A stretch of DNA of 64,000 nt. Origin: Ignavibacteria bacterium (GTDB lineage Bacteria; Bacteroidota; Ignavibacteria; Tepidaquicellales; OLB5). The position numbers and the translations under genes were made by a program. Below, piece after piece: positions 49,261 through 58,145 of this stretch; within the stretch, counting starts at the first letter, position 1, and each line of letters opens with the position of its first letter. The notes beneath the pieces are model-generated. The model worked only from the letters and a program-made list of their open reading frames with translations. It was not told where the DNA came from and ran no database searches. Location of the stretch: positions 1 through 64,000 of the forward strand of contig JAIOIK010000128.1 of NCBI GenBank assembly GCA_019912545.1. Direction: 5' to 3'.

Positions 49261-50895
49261 TTACTGCGCTCTTCTTATAAGCCTTGCAGCAAAAGAGCCA
49301 TCAATGTTGTGCTTATGCTGAAATGTTTCTATGCAGCCATCTGCGTTAACCAGGTCTTTATTCACATATTGCGCAGCGCTATCAATATAAAAATCCGGGT
49401 TCTTTTCAATGAAGTCTTTAACAATATCCATATTTTCTTCGGGTTCGGTAGAGCATGTGCTGTAAACAATTACTCCGCCCGGCTTTAAATAATTCGCTGC
49501 GCTATTAAGCAGCTTCTTTTGAAGTATAGCCAAAGCCAGGATATCTTCCATTTCGCGTTTCCATCTTATCTCAGGTTTTTTAGAGAGCACTCCAAGCCCG
49601 GAACACGGCGCATCAAGCAGGATCTTATCAAATTTTATATCCTTTAACATCGGATTCTGGAAGTCCGTAGCATCATCCTGAATAAACTCAATATTCGTAA
49701 TGCCAAGCCTCTCTGCATTTTTCCGCATCATGTTTATCTTCGCGTCGTATTTATCAACAGAGTATATCTTTCCTTTGTTGCCTATCAACTGCGCAATGTG
49801 GGTTGATTTCCCGCCTGGTGCGGCGCACATATCCAAAATTACATCATTTTCTTTTGGATTCAAAAGGACTGCCGGCAAGCCTGCGCTTTCATCCTGTACA
49901 GTGTACTTTCCGCTCACAAAATCTTCATCAAGGTATATCTTTGACATTAGCCTGAGTGTAACGAAGTAATCTATGTAACGGCATGTTCTGAAAACGATAT
50001 TTCGCTCTTCGAATCTCTTAAAAACTTCATTTCTTCCGGTCTTAAGAGTATTTATCCTAAGCGTAAGTATGGGGCGTTTATTATTTGCTTCTGCCAAAAT
50101 TGCAGCATCATCAAAACCAAATCGCTCTATCCATCTTTTGATCATCCAGTTCGGATGGGACTGCATTATAGCAAGATATTTTACTTCATCAATTTCACGG
50201 GTTGGGTAAACAAGATCATTTTTTGTTCGTATGATCGTTCTAAGCAATCCATTAACAACATCTGCATGCTTCTGAGTGCTGATCTTTTTTACGAATTCAA
50301 CAGCTTCATTCACCGCAGCAAAATCAGGTATCTTATTCAGGAAAAGTATCTGGTATAATGCAACGCGCAATGTATTCTTAATTTCGGGAGTACATTTTTC
50401 CCAGTTGCCGCGGTAAAATCCGTTTAAGAACCAGTCAAGCCTGCGCATCCATCTTATTACACCGTGACAGATCTCGTTAAGTAATGATTTATCATAATCA
50501 TTCAGAATTTCAGTGCGTATTTCGTAATCAATAAGTTTATCAAGGTATGAGTCGGTTCGCTCTACCCGGGTTAATATCTTAACAGAAATGCTTCTTGCAT
50601 CACTGTAGATAGTATCGCCGCGCGGTTTATCCCTTTTATTTGGGTAGCGCTTATCCTTGCTGTAGGTTTTTCCGGCAGGAGGACCATCGCTTTTTGGCTT
50701 TTCAATAGGAACAGCCGGTTCGTTATTTTTTACTTCAGGTGCTTGTGGAGAGTCAGCCGTCAATATTTCGGTTTCGGCTGCTGTTTTATTCTCATTCAAA
50801 ACAGGTGCTTGGAAAACAGGTGCTTGGATAGTTTCCTTTAGCTCTTCCTTCACATTTTCGCCTGAATTATCAAGATTCTCAGTCATATTATTCAT
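49261..50895 (-). CDS. rsmB: 16S rRNA m5C methyltransferase RsmB-like
   Basis: NusB-like domain followed by DMCAAPGGKSTHIAQ, LDAPCSGLGVLSKKPEIRWKR, YSTCSTEPEEN. Confidence 0.9.
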   Translation of the reverse strand: MNNMTENLDNSGENVKEELKETIQAPVFQAPVLNENKTAAETEILTADSPQAPEVKNNEPAVPIEKPKSDGPPAGKTYSKDKRYPNKRDKPRGDTIYSDARSISVKILTRVERTDSYLDKLIDYEIRTEILNDYDKSLLNEICHGVIRWMRRLDWFLNGFYRGNWEKCTPEIKNTLRVALYQILFLNKIPDFAAVNEAVEFVKKISTQKHADVVNGLLRTIIRTKNDLVYPTREIDEVKYLAIMQSHPNWMIKRWIERFGFDDAAILAEANNKRPILTLRINTLKTGRNEVFKRFEERNIVFRTCRYIDYFVTLRLMSKIYLDEDFVSGKYTVQDESAGLPAVLLNPKENDVILDMCAAPGGKSTHIAQLIGNKGKIYSVDKYDAKINMMRKNAERLGITNIEFIQDDATDFQNPMLKDIKFDKILLDAPCSGLGVLSKKPEIRWKREMEDILALAILQKKLLNSAANYLKPGGVIVYSTCSTEPEENMDIVKDFIEKNPDFYIDSAAQYVNKDLVNADGCIETFQHKHNIDGSFAARLIRRAQ

Positions 50896-50981
50896 ATAAA
50901 TTCAGATAATCGAGTAATATACCGTTATATTATAGTAGTTTCAATGAAGGCAGTATGCTCTCCAAAATGTTTACTTAGACA

Positions 50982-51000
50982 CCTGCCTGCTGCAGGCAAG
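50982..51000. repeat. CCTGCCTGC-type palindrome
   Basis: CCTGCCTGCTGCAGGCAAG; compare 58031-58049. Confidence 0.7.
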
Positions 51001-51092
51001 CGAATTTCACTAATTTGCACGAATCAAAAGACCTCAATATCTATGTTTAATATGGTTTTTATGTTGTTTATTTTTGAGCGAGCAAAAGATAT

Positions 51093-51170
51093 TTGCGAGC
51101 ACAGCGAAGCAATCTTATCAGGATCATCAATATCTTAACTGAGATTGCTTCGTCGCTTCGCTCCTCGCAA
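51093..51170. repeat. Imperfect long hairpin TTGCGAG...GAAGCAATCT...AGATTGCTTC...CTCGCAA
   Basis: Inverted arms at both ends; overlaps the predicted N-terminus of the ORF-track aminotransferase. Confidence 0.8.
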
Positions 51171-51197
51171 AAAACTAATTATAACTACACACTCCAA

Positions 51198-52628
51198 ATG
51201 ATATCCATAAAAGACTTAAACCCGCATTTATTAACGGCAGAATACGCCGTAAGAGGACCCATAGTTATTCGCGCACAGGAGCTTGAAAAAGCAGGCAAAA
51301 AAATTATATACTGCAATATCGGCAATCCGCAGGCATTGAAGCAAAAGCCGCTTACATACATAAGGCAAATACTGAGTTTAATGGAGTATCCGGCCCTGCT
51401 GGACTCTCCAAACATAAAAGACTTGTATCCCGCAGATATTATTGAACGTGCTAAACATCTGCATCACTTAATGCCGCATGGAACAGGCGCATATACGCAG
51501 AGCGCAGGCATGCCGTTTATTAAGCAGGCAATTGCTGAATTCATAAACAACCGCGATGGGATTCCAACCGATGAGAACCAGATCATACTTACAGACGGCG
51601 CGAGCAAAGGTGTTTCTGCAGTACTGACTGCCCTGCTAAAAAAGCCAAGTGACGGGTTTATGATCCCTATACCGCAATACCCGCTTTACAGCGCGACTAT
51701 AGAATTATATGGCGGCACTCAGATAGGATATTACCTTGATGAAGCAAACTCATGGCAGTTGAATGAGGAGATATTAGTAAAGAGCTACAATGATGCAAAG
51801 GTGAAAGGAATAGATCCGGTTGCAATTGTTGTGATAAACCCCGGCAATCCAACAGGAGCCGTGCTATCGTACGAAAATATCGTAATGATAATCAACTTTG
51901 CGAAGAAACACAAGCTCGCAATTATGGCAGATGAAGTTTACCAGGATAATATTTATTCTGTAAACGGAATGTTTAATTCATTTGCCAAAGTTATGCATCA
52001 ATTGGGTGAGAGCAGTATATCCCTCTTTAGTTTTCACTCGGTATCAAAAGGATTTATGGGAGAGTGCGGTCACAGGGGCGGTTATCTTGAGATCCGCAAT
52101 GTACCGGCTGATGTTAATGCGGAGTTTATTAAACTGCAATCAATAAGCCTTTGTTCAAACACTGTGGGACAGCTTGTGACGTATCTCGTTGTCACTCCCC
52201 CGCAGAAAGGCGATGCAAGTTATGATCTATATATAATAGAGCGTGACGGAATACTTAATGAACTTAAAACGAAGGCTGAAATTCTTGGCAAAGGATTAAA
52301 TGATATTGATGGCATGACAATTGATATTCCCGAAGGCGCGATGTATGCTTTTGTGAAGTTTGAATTGCCGCATACCGAGGATGTAAGCAAAATGACTCCC
52401 GCCGAACAATTGGCATATGAAAGCAAGCGTGATAATGATTATTGCATGTCACTACTGGAAGAAACAGGAATTTGCGTAGTCCCCGGCTCCGGTTTCGGCC
52501 AATTACCCGGAACATTGCACTTCAGGACAACATTCCTGCCTCCACGAGATGAAATGGAGGAATTGGTGAAGAAGATGAGGGAGTTTCATGGGAAATATGT
52601 GAAACAATTAGGAATTAGGAATGGATAA
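51198..52628 (+). CDS. Class I/II aminotransferase (alanine aminotransferase-like)
   Basis: YTQSAGMPFIKQAIAEFINNRDGIPTDENQIILTDGASKGVSAV, NPGNPTGAVLS, SFHSVSKGFMGECGHRGGY. Start moved from 51093 to ATG 51198. Confidence 0.88.
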   Translation: MISIKDLNPHLLTAEYAVRGPIVIRAQELEKAGKKIIYCNIGNPQALKQKPLTYIRQILSLMEYPALLDSPNIKDLYPADIIERAKHLHHLMPHGTGAYTQSAGMPFIKQAIAEFINNRDGIPTDENQIILTDGASKGVSAVLTALLKKPSDGFMIPIPQYPLYSATIELYGGTQIGYYLDEANSWQLNEEILVKSYNDAKVKGIDPVAIVVINPGNPTGAVLSYENIVMIINFAKKHKLAIMADEVYQDNIYSVNGMFNSFAKVMHQLGESSISLFSFHSVSKGFMGECGHRGGYLEIRNVPADVNAEFIKLQSISLCSNTVGQLVTYLVVTPPQKGDASYDLYIIERDGILNELKTKAEILGKGLNDIDGMTIDIPEGAMYAFVKFELPHTEDVSKMTPAEQLAYESKRDNDYCMSLLEETGICVVPGSGFGQLPGTLHFRTTFLPPRDEMEELVKKMREFHGKYVKQLGIRNG

Positions 52629-53046
52629 AGAAAGCTTTAAAAAGTTTACCGAAGATGCTTTAAAGAACATATTATTGTTTGGTGAAGCTTTTCATCGCAA
52701 ACCATTACCCCAAAAAATTGTTTTTCAGTGGGGCTATGGAGATAAAAAAGAACGGTTCAGGGAAAATTTATCTCAAATCATCGTTGATAACCCAAGAGTA
52801 TATATAGATGAAGATCACATCAATCCATTTCTTGATTTAGTTGTACTTGATATATTGCCAAGTAATGAAACATTGATAGGTTGTTATGTCTCTGGACATG
52901 AATTAAGAAGTTTTCCTGAAAGAAATTGGAATGGACCACCAGGTCCATATATTTATCTTGTTCTTGACAAAATTCGTGATAAAAAAATAAGTAAGGATTC
53001 TATTAAAAAAAATTTGATAGAAAAAGGCTTATATTCTGAATTATGA
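52621..53046 (+). CDS. Hypothetical protein
   Basis: ATG ORF overlapping the upstream stop; 141 aa. Confidence 0.6.
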   Translation: MDKESFKKFTEDALKNILLFGEAFHRKPLPQKIVFQWGYGDKKERFRENLSQIIVDNPRVYIDEDHINPFLDLVVLDILPSNETLIGCYVSGHELRSFPERNWNGPPGPYIYLVLDKIRDKKISKDSIKKNLIEKGLYSEL

Positions 53047-53226
53047 ATAAACCCAACAACCACTTATCCCTCAAAGATACAGCAGAAAAGCTTAAGGAAT
53101 CGGGTAAGGAATGCTCCCTATATTCCTACAATTTCTAGCCTTTTTCCCCTCCCTTGTTTACGGTATAAAATTTTGCAATAAGTTGTTGTAAATTGTCAAC
53201 TGTAAATCAAAACTAAGTCAACTAAC

Positions 53227-54312
53227 ATGATAAAAAGATTAATTTTTCTTCTGATATTTGTAACAGCATCAGTTTTTTCGCAGGATATTGAGTCAACCGT
53301 AAATGGGCTGGTTCAGCCACTTATTGATGGAGGGAAGAACAGGAGCGTATCTGTCGGACTCTTTGAGATCGGAAATGAATACCCGAAGATGTTCTTCTAC
53401 GGCAAAGTTGCCAAAGAGGATTCTGCCAAACCGAATGAATACACGGTTTATGAAATAGGCTCGATCACCAAAACTTTCACTGCAATGATGATGATGATGC
53501 TTGCAAGAGACGGCAAGATGCAGGTCAGTGACCCGGTGCAAAAATTCCTTCCGGATTCCGTGACCATTCACAATTTCACAAGCAGTGAACATATAAAAAT
53601 TTCGAATCTGGTCACTCACACTTCCGGACTTCCAAGTATGCCAAGTAATCTGATGACAGACCCGAAGACCGATAAGAAAGATCCGTTTAAAAATTACACC
53701 ACAGCAGACCTGTATAACTTCATCAATAATTACATACTGGAGCGCGAGCCCGGCACAAGATATATTTATTCCGATCTAGGCATGGGGCTGCTTGGGCATT
53801 TGGAATCACGCGCATCAGGCATGAGCTACGAGAAGTTGCTGCATTATTATATTCTGGATTCCCTTGGAATGAACTGGACGGGAATTACTTTATCGCCGGA
53901 GATGTCAAAGAACCTTGCAAAAGGCTACACAGAAAAAGGCGAACCCTCGGGCAATTGGAATTACCAGGTGCTTGAAGGCGCCGGCGCGATAAGATCGAGC
54001 CTTAAAGACATGCTGAAGTATCTTGCATTCAACATGGGCAAGACAGATACCATGCATTTTAAGGAAGCATTAGAGGTAATGCAAAGACGCAGGTTTGATA
54101 CTGATATGCAGGGAGTATATATCGGCACCGGCTGGAACATTTCTGAAACGGGCGGCGGCAAACAGGTCATTTGGTATAGCAGCAATACAGGCGGTTACAC
54201 CAGTTACATTGCCTTCATGCCGGAAACCGGCGCAGGTGTGGTGGTGCTTTCAAATCAGGCAAGCTCAGTTGACCAGGTTGGAATTGAGATATTGAGGTAT
54301 TTGAACAGGTAA
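53227..54312 (+). CDS. Serine hydrolase, class C beta-lactamase family
   Basis: Signal peptide; EIGSITKTFTAMM (SxTK), YSDLGMGLLG (YxN-like position), beta-lactamase C-terminal fold. Confidence 0.9.
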   Translation: MIKRLIFLLIFVTASVFSQDIESTVNGLVQPLIDGGKNRSVSVGLFEIGNEYPKMFFYGKVAKEDSAKPNEYTVYEIGSITKTFTAMMMMMLARDGKMQVSDPVQKFLPDSVTIHNFTSSEHIKISNLVTHTSGLPSMPSNLMTDPKTDKKDPFKNYTTADLYNFINNYILEREPGTRYIYSDLGMGLLGHLESRASGMSYEKLLHYYILDSLGMNWTGITLSPEMSKNLAKGYTEKGEPSGNWNYQVLEGAGAIRSSLKDMLKYLAFNMGKTDTMHFKEALEVMQRRRFDTDMQGVYIGTGWNISETGGGKQVIWYSSNTGGYTSYIAFMPETGAGVVVLSNQASSVDQVGIEILRYLNR

Positions 54313-54332
54313 AGGAAGATCTAAAGATTCTC

Positions 54333-54357
54333 TGTAGGGAATGGTCGTGACCATTCC
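54333..54357 (+). repeat. REP copy 1 upstream of RAYT (TGTAGGGAATGGTCGTGACCATTCC)
   Basis: GTAG tetranucleotide plus palindrome, 20-nt core at 54338-54357. Confidence 0.92.
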
Positions 54358-54437
54358 TCATAATTTTTTAATCAGCAATGTATTATCAGAATCTTCAAAA
54401 ACCAAAAATTTAATCTATCAAAGTTCATTGTATTTCA

Positions 54438-54462
54438 TGTAGGGAACGGTCGTGACCGTTCC
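54438..54462 (+). repeat. REP copy 2 upstream of RAYT (TGTAGGGAACGGTCGTGACCGTTCC)
   Basis: Same orientation, 105 nt downstream of copy 1. Confidence 0.92.
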
Positions 54463-54495
54463 TTGATTTTACTAATACTTTTGCATTAATAAATT

Positions 54496-55056
54496 TTGCA
54501 GAATTCAACACATATTCCAAACAGAAAACGTAACCGATTAAAAGGATACGATTATTCAAATCCTGGTATTTATTTTATAACGATCTGTACCGATAATAGA
54601 GTTAATAGTTTTGGAACAATCGTCCAGAGTGAAATGATTCCGAACAATTCCGGCAAAATAGTTATGGATAAATGGATATGGCTAAGTGAACAATATTCAT
54701 ATGTTGTATTAGATCAATATATCACAATGCCCAATCATTTTCATGGAATATTGGCAATAGTAGATGGTGACAGGAACGGTCGCGACCGTTCCCTACAAAA
54801 GGTCAAATCTATTTCCTCTTTAATTGGAGCATTTAAGACAACTTCTTCTAAGGAGATTCATCTAAATTCAGATAAGGCGTTCAAATGGCAAAAGTCTTTC
54901 TACGATAGGATTATCCGAAATGAAGCGGAATTAAGCAATATTCAGAGGTACATTTTCTACAATCCATTAAGCTGGCAAAATGATATAGAGAATTCAAATA
55001 GATATAGCAAACATGTTAGAGAAAAATATTATGATGATATTATTCAGAATAAATAA
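54496..55056 (+). mobile_element. REP-associated tyrosine transposase (RAYT, Y1/HuH, IS200-like)
   Basis: RNRLKGYDYSNPGIYFITICT, MPNHFHG (HuH), WQKSFYDRIIRNEAELSNIQRYIFYNPLSW; TTG start. Confidence 0.93.
54773..54797 (-). repeat. REP copy inside the RAYT coding sequence (minus strand TGTAGGGAACGGTCGCGACCGTTCC)
   Basis: Perfect 20-nt palindrome plus GTAG on the minus strand; reads RNGRDRS. Confidence 0.92.
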
Positions 55057-55086
55057 TCATTTTAAAAGTAATAAATCTATTTATCA

Positions 55087-55968
55087 TTGTCAGGAATTGT
55101 AATTACGGGTGTTTCGGGATATTTGGGTCCATACCTATGCAGGGCGCTTGCAGGAAAACATGATGTTTATGGTATTTATAACAGTCACCCTGTAAGTTTT
55201 GAAGGGATCAATATTATTAAGTGTAATCTGACGGACTTTAAAGAGCTCTCAGAAGTATTTGACAGAGTGAAACCCGATGTTGTTTATCATCTCGCATCGG
55301 TAACACCAACCCGCATTACAGACGAGTCAGATGGTTTTGTTGAATTCTTTAACAGAGAAGTCACTGCAGAGATTGCCCGTTTGTGCGCAAAGCATAATTC
55401 ACTTATGATATACACATCAACTGACCTGGTTTATGATGAAGGCACAGGCATAGAAGAAGATTCCGCGAAACTTGCGCCTAAAACCATTTATGCCAAAACA
55501 AAGTTAATGGGAGAGCGATCTGTAAAAGATTATGCTTCAAAGTACATTGTTTTAAGAACTGCGCTTGTTTACGGCTTTACACTTTCTTCATATACATCCT
55601 TTTTTGATATCTCTTACCGTGCAATGGCAGAAGGTGAATCCGTTAACGCTTTTTTTGACCAGTACAGGAATCCGATTTACACAGAAGACGCTGCTTCAAT
55701 ACTTGCTGAGCTGCCTGCAAAGTATATAACAAATGAAACGATCAATTTCTGCGGTAGTGAATTTTTATCAAGATATGAAATGTGTTTGATGATGGCAGAA
55801 GAATTCGGGTTTGACCCGGGCCTGATAAAAAAAGTAAGCTGTAAAGAATTTACAGCTTACCCACTGGTGGAGAAATTAGAAATGAAGTTTGAAAAGATGA
55901 AGCTGTTTGAATTTAAAACAAGATCTTTCAGGGAGGCCCTGAAAAGATCAAGATCATTTATTATATAA
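55087..55968 (+). CDS. SDR/RmlD-like NAD-dependent sugar epimerase/reductase
   Basis: VITGVSGYLGPYLCRAL, YTSTDLVYDE, YAKTKLMGE; TTG start. Confidence 0.85.
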   Translation: MSGIVITGVSGYLGPYLCRALAGKHDVYGIYNSHPVSFEGINIIKCNLTDFKELSEVFDRVKPDVVYHLASVTPTRITDESDGFVEFFNREVTAEIARLCAKHNSLMIYTSTDLVYDEGTGIEEDSAKLAPKTIYAKTKLMGERSVKDYASKYIVLRTALVYGFTLSSYTSFFDISYRAMAEGESVNAFFDQYRNPIYTEDAASILAELPAKYITNETINFCGSEFLSRYEMCLMMAEEFGFDPGLIKKVSCKEFTAYPLVEKLEMKFEKMKLFEFKTRSFREALKRSRSFII

Positions 55969-56181
55969 CTAAAGCCATTTTCATGGTTTTGCTGCTGATA
56001 TATCCTGCCGAAATTAATACAAACCTGTAAACCGCTGGCGTATGCTTTTTTGCAACCCATTATATATTGTAATATCATATTGTTATCCGATGCCGGCCGG
56101 AATAATCTCAGAAAAAACCTTAAATATAAGGCAAGAATAAATTATTGACGATTAAACTTTTGCCGTAATTTGGTGTCAAAC

Positions 56182-58020
56182 ATGAAAGCAAAATATAAAG
56201 AATTGAAGAAAAACTACATCAAATTTCACTTTTTAGCATATTTCTTATTTTTCGTCATGATATCACTGGTCCTTGGATTCAGTGCTGGCCAGTATGCAAC
56301 CAGGCTCAATTCAAAAGAAATTGACCGCTTGATAAAAAGCAAATGGAGCACAAATAAACTTGAGCCGTCTGCAAAGACAGGTGACGAAGAATTCTTACGC
56401 AGGGTTTGTCTTGATCTCATTGGCAGAACTCCAAACGCAGATGAAGTGAAAGTATTCCTAAACGAAAATAACAGCGATAAGCGGAAGATGAAGATCGAAG
56501 AATTACTGGGAAGTGATGAATACGGGAAATATATGGCTGATACCTGGATACAGATTATATTTTCATATGACGGCAAACGCAAAGTGAAGGCTCCAACTTA
56601 CAATCTTGTAAGAAATGAATTTTCAGGATCATTTAATCAAAATAGGCCTTATACTGAATTTGCTGATAAACTTATCAGCGCGCAGGGATTCGTGACTTCA
56701 AATCCTTATGCGCTTTACATGGGCAGATTTGAAACACCCGAAGATGCAGCCGGCAATGTAATGAAGATATTTACAGGCAGGCAGATCCAGTGCGCACAAT
56801 GCCATAAGCATCCTTACGAAAAAATCACTCAGGAAGACTTCTACGGTGTGGCATCCTTTTTTGCCAGACGAAAGGTATTGCCCTTATTAAAGAAGGACCA
56901 GGCGCAAAAGATCACTAATACTATTTCCAGAATGGAAAAGCAGATAACGAAAGCACGTGATAACGAAATGGAAGCAAATACTGACGGTACAAATGACATG
57001 AACGAAGAAATGATGAAAAAAGATGAACATAAAAATGTAAAGAAGCAAAAGAAAGTAAAAAATAAGAATAACGGCCAGAAGTACATACCTCCACAGTGGG
57101 CTATTGATAGTCTTAAGGCAAGAATGATCGACTCCGCATTCAAGCCTGATCTGCTGGTATGGGATGCAGTTAACGGCCAGATGAACTATGAAGTTAAAGG
57201 CGAGAAGAAGACTGTTTACCCTAAGTATTTGGGCGGAGCCTCGGTTTCCGGTGATGCCGGTATAGACAGAAGAAGCCTTCTAGCCAATAATATTACGGTT
57301 ACAGAAAGCAAACAGTTCGCAAAAGCATTTGTTAACAGGTTCTGGAAACATTTCTTTGGGTATGGATTTGTGAATCCGGTTGATGATTTTACATCAAATG
57401 ACCCCGGCACTAATCCTGAGTTATTGGAAAGGCTTGCTGATGAATTCATAAGCAGTAATTTTGATATAAAGAGCTTATTCAGACTGATGTTAAATACTGA
57501 AGTTTACCAGTTATCCTCTACTCCAAACAGCACAAATAAAGATGACCATGAATATTTTTCCAGGGCAGTCTTAAGGCCAATGGACCCCATCCAGCTTTCT
57601 AACTCCCTGCTTATAACAAGCGGATATCTAAACACGGGCGGGCTAAAGAACAAGTCCGATGAAGAGCTTGCAAAGATAAGGTTCAGGATACTTCAGCTGT
57701 TTATATATACATTTGAAGATGACGAAATGAATGAAGCCGAGGATTTTTCGGGTACTATTACACAGGCATTATTAATGATGAACAGTGATATTACCGAAAA
57801 GATAAGTGAGAAGAAGCCGGGCAATTTTATTGCACAGGTAATGAATAAAACTAAAGATCCTGAAGAAAGACTTGAGTTAATATTCCTGAATACGCTTGGC
57901 CGCTATCCCGGTGATAAAGAAAAGGACAAATACCTTTCCGGGAATACTGATAGCGAAGACATTTACGAGAATATTCAATGGGCGCTGTTAAACAGCAGTG
58001 AATTTATATTTAATCATTAG
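56182..58020 (+). CDS. DUF1549/DUF1553 domain protein with CxxCH motif
   Basis: FLRRVCLDLIGRTPNADEV, CAQCHKHPYEKITQEDFYGVASFFAR, AKAFVNRFWKHFFGYGFVNPVDDF. Confidence 0.88.
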   Translation: MKAKYKELKKNYIKFHFLAYFLFFVMISLVLGFSAGQYATRLNSKEIDRLIKSKWSTNKLEPSAKTGDEEFLRRVCLDLIGRTPNADEVKVFLNENNSDKRKMKIEELLGSDEYGKYMADTWIQIIFSYDGKRKVKAPTYNLVRNEFSGSFNQNRPYTEFADKLISAQGFVTSNPYALYMGRFETPEDAAGNVMKIFTGRQIQCAQCHKHPYEKITQEDFYGVASFFARRKVLPLLKKDQAQKITNTISRMEKQITKARDNEMEANTDGTNDMNEEMMKKDEHKNVKKQKKVKNKNNGQKYIPPQWAIDSLKARMIDSAFKPDLLVWDAVNGQMNYEVKGEKKTVYPKYLGGASVSGDAGIDRRSLLANNITVTESKQFAKAFVNRFWKHFFGYGFVNPVDDFTSNDPGTNPELLERLADEFISSNFDIKSLFRLMLNTEVYQLSSTPNSTNKDDHEYFSRAVLRPMDPIQLSNSLLITSGYLNTGGLKNKSDEELAKIRFRILQLFIYTFEDDEMNEAEDFSGTITQALLMMNSDITEKISEKKPGNFIAQVMNKTKDPEERLELIFLNTLGRYPGDKEKDKYLSGNTDSEDIYENIQWALLNSSEFIFNH

Positions 58021-58030
58021 CGCCCTCACC

Positions 58031-58077
58031 CCTGCCTGCAGCAGGCAGGCCCAACCCCTCTCCCGAAGGGAGAGGGG
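58031..58077. repeat. Two adjacent palindromes: CCTGCCTGC-A-GCAGGCAGG and CCCCTCTCCC-GAA-GGGAGAGGGG
   Basis: 9-bp and 10-bp perfect inverted repeats. Confidence 0.85.
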
Positions 58078-58145
58078 AGAGAATTTTCTCAGAATTACTC
58101 AAATGGAAAGATTCTTCTGTTAGAAAAATAAAGAATTTAAATTAT

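Noticed and set aside
53043-53138. 31-aa ORF MNKPNNHLSLKDTAEKLKESGKECSLYSYNF overlapping the 52621 gene stop
   Set aside because: Too short and partly made of a REP-like GTAAGGAATGC...ATTCCTAC sequence; could not support as a gene.
54496-55056. Considered as a complete IS200/IS605 insertion sequence
   Set aside because: No TnpB or IS-type left/right ends found; RAYT motif set and GTAG-REP doublet fit a single-copy RAYT better.
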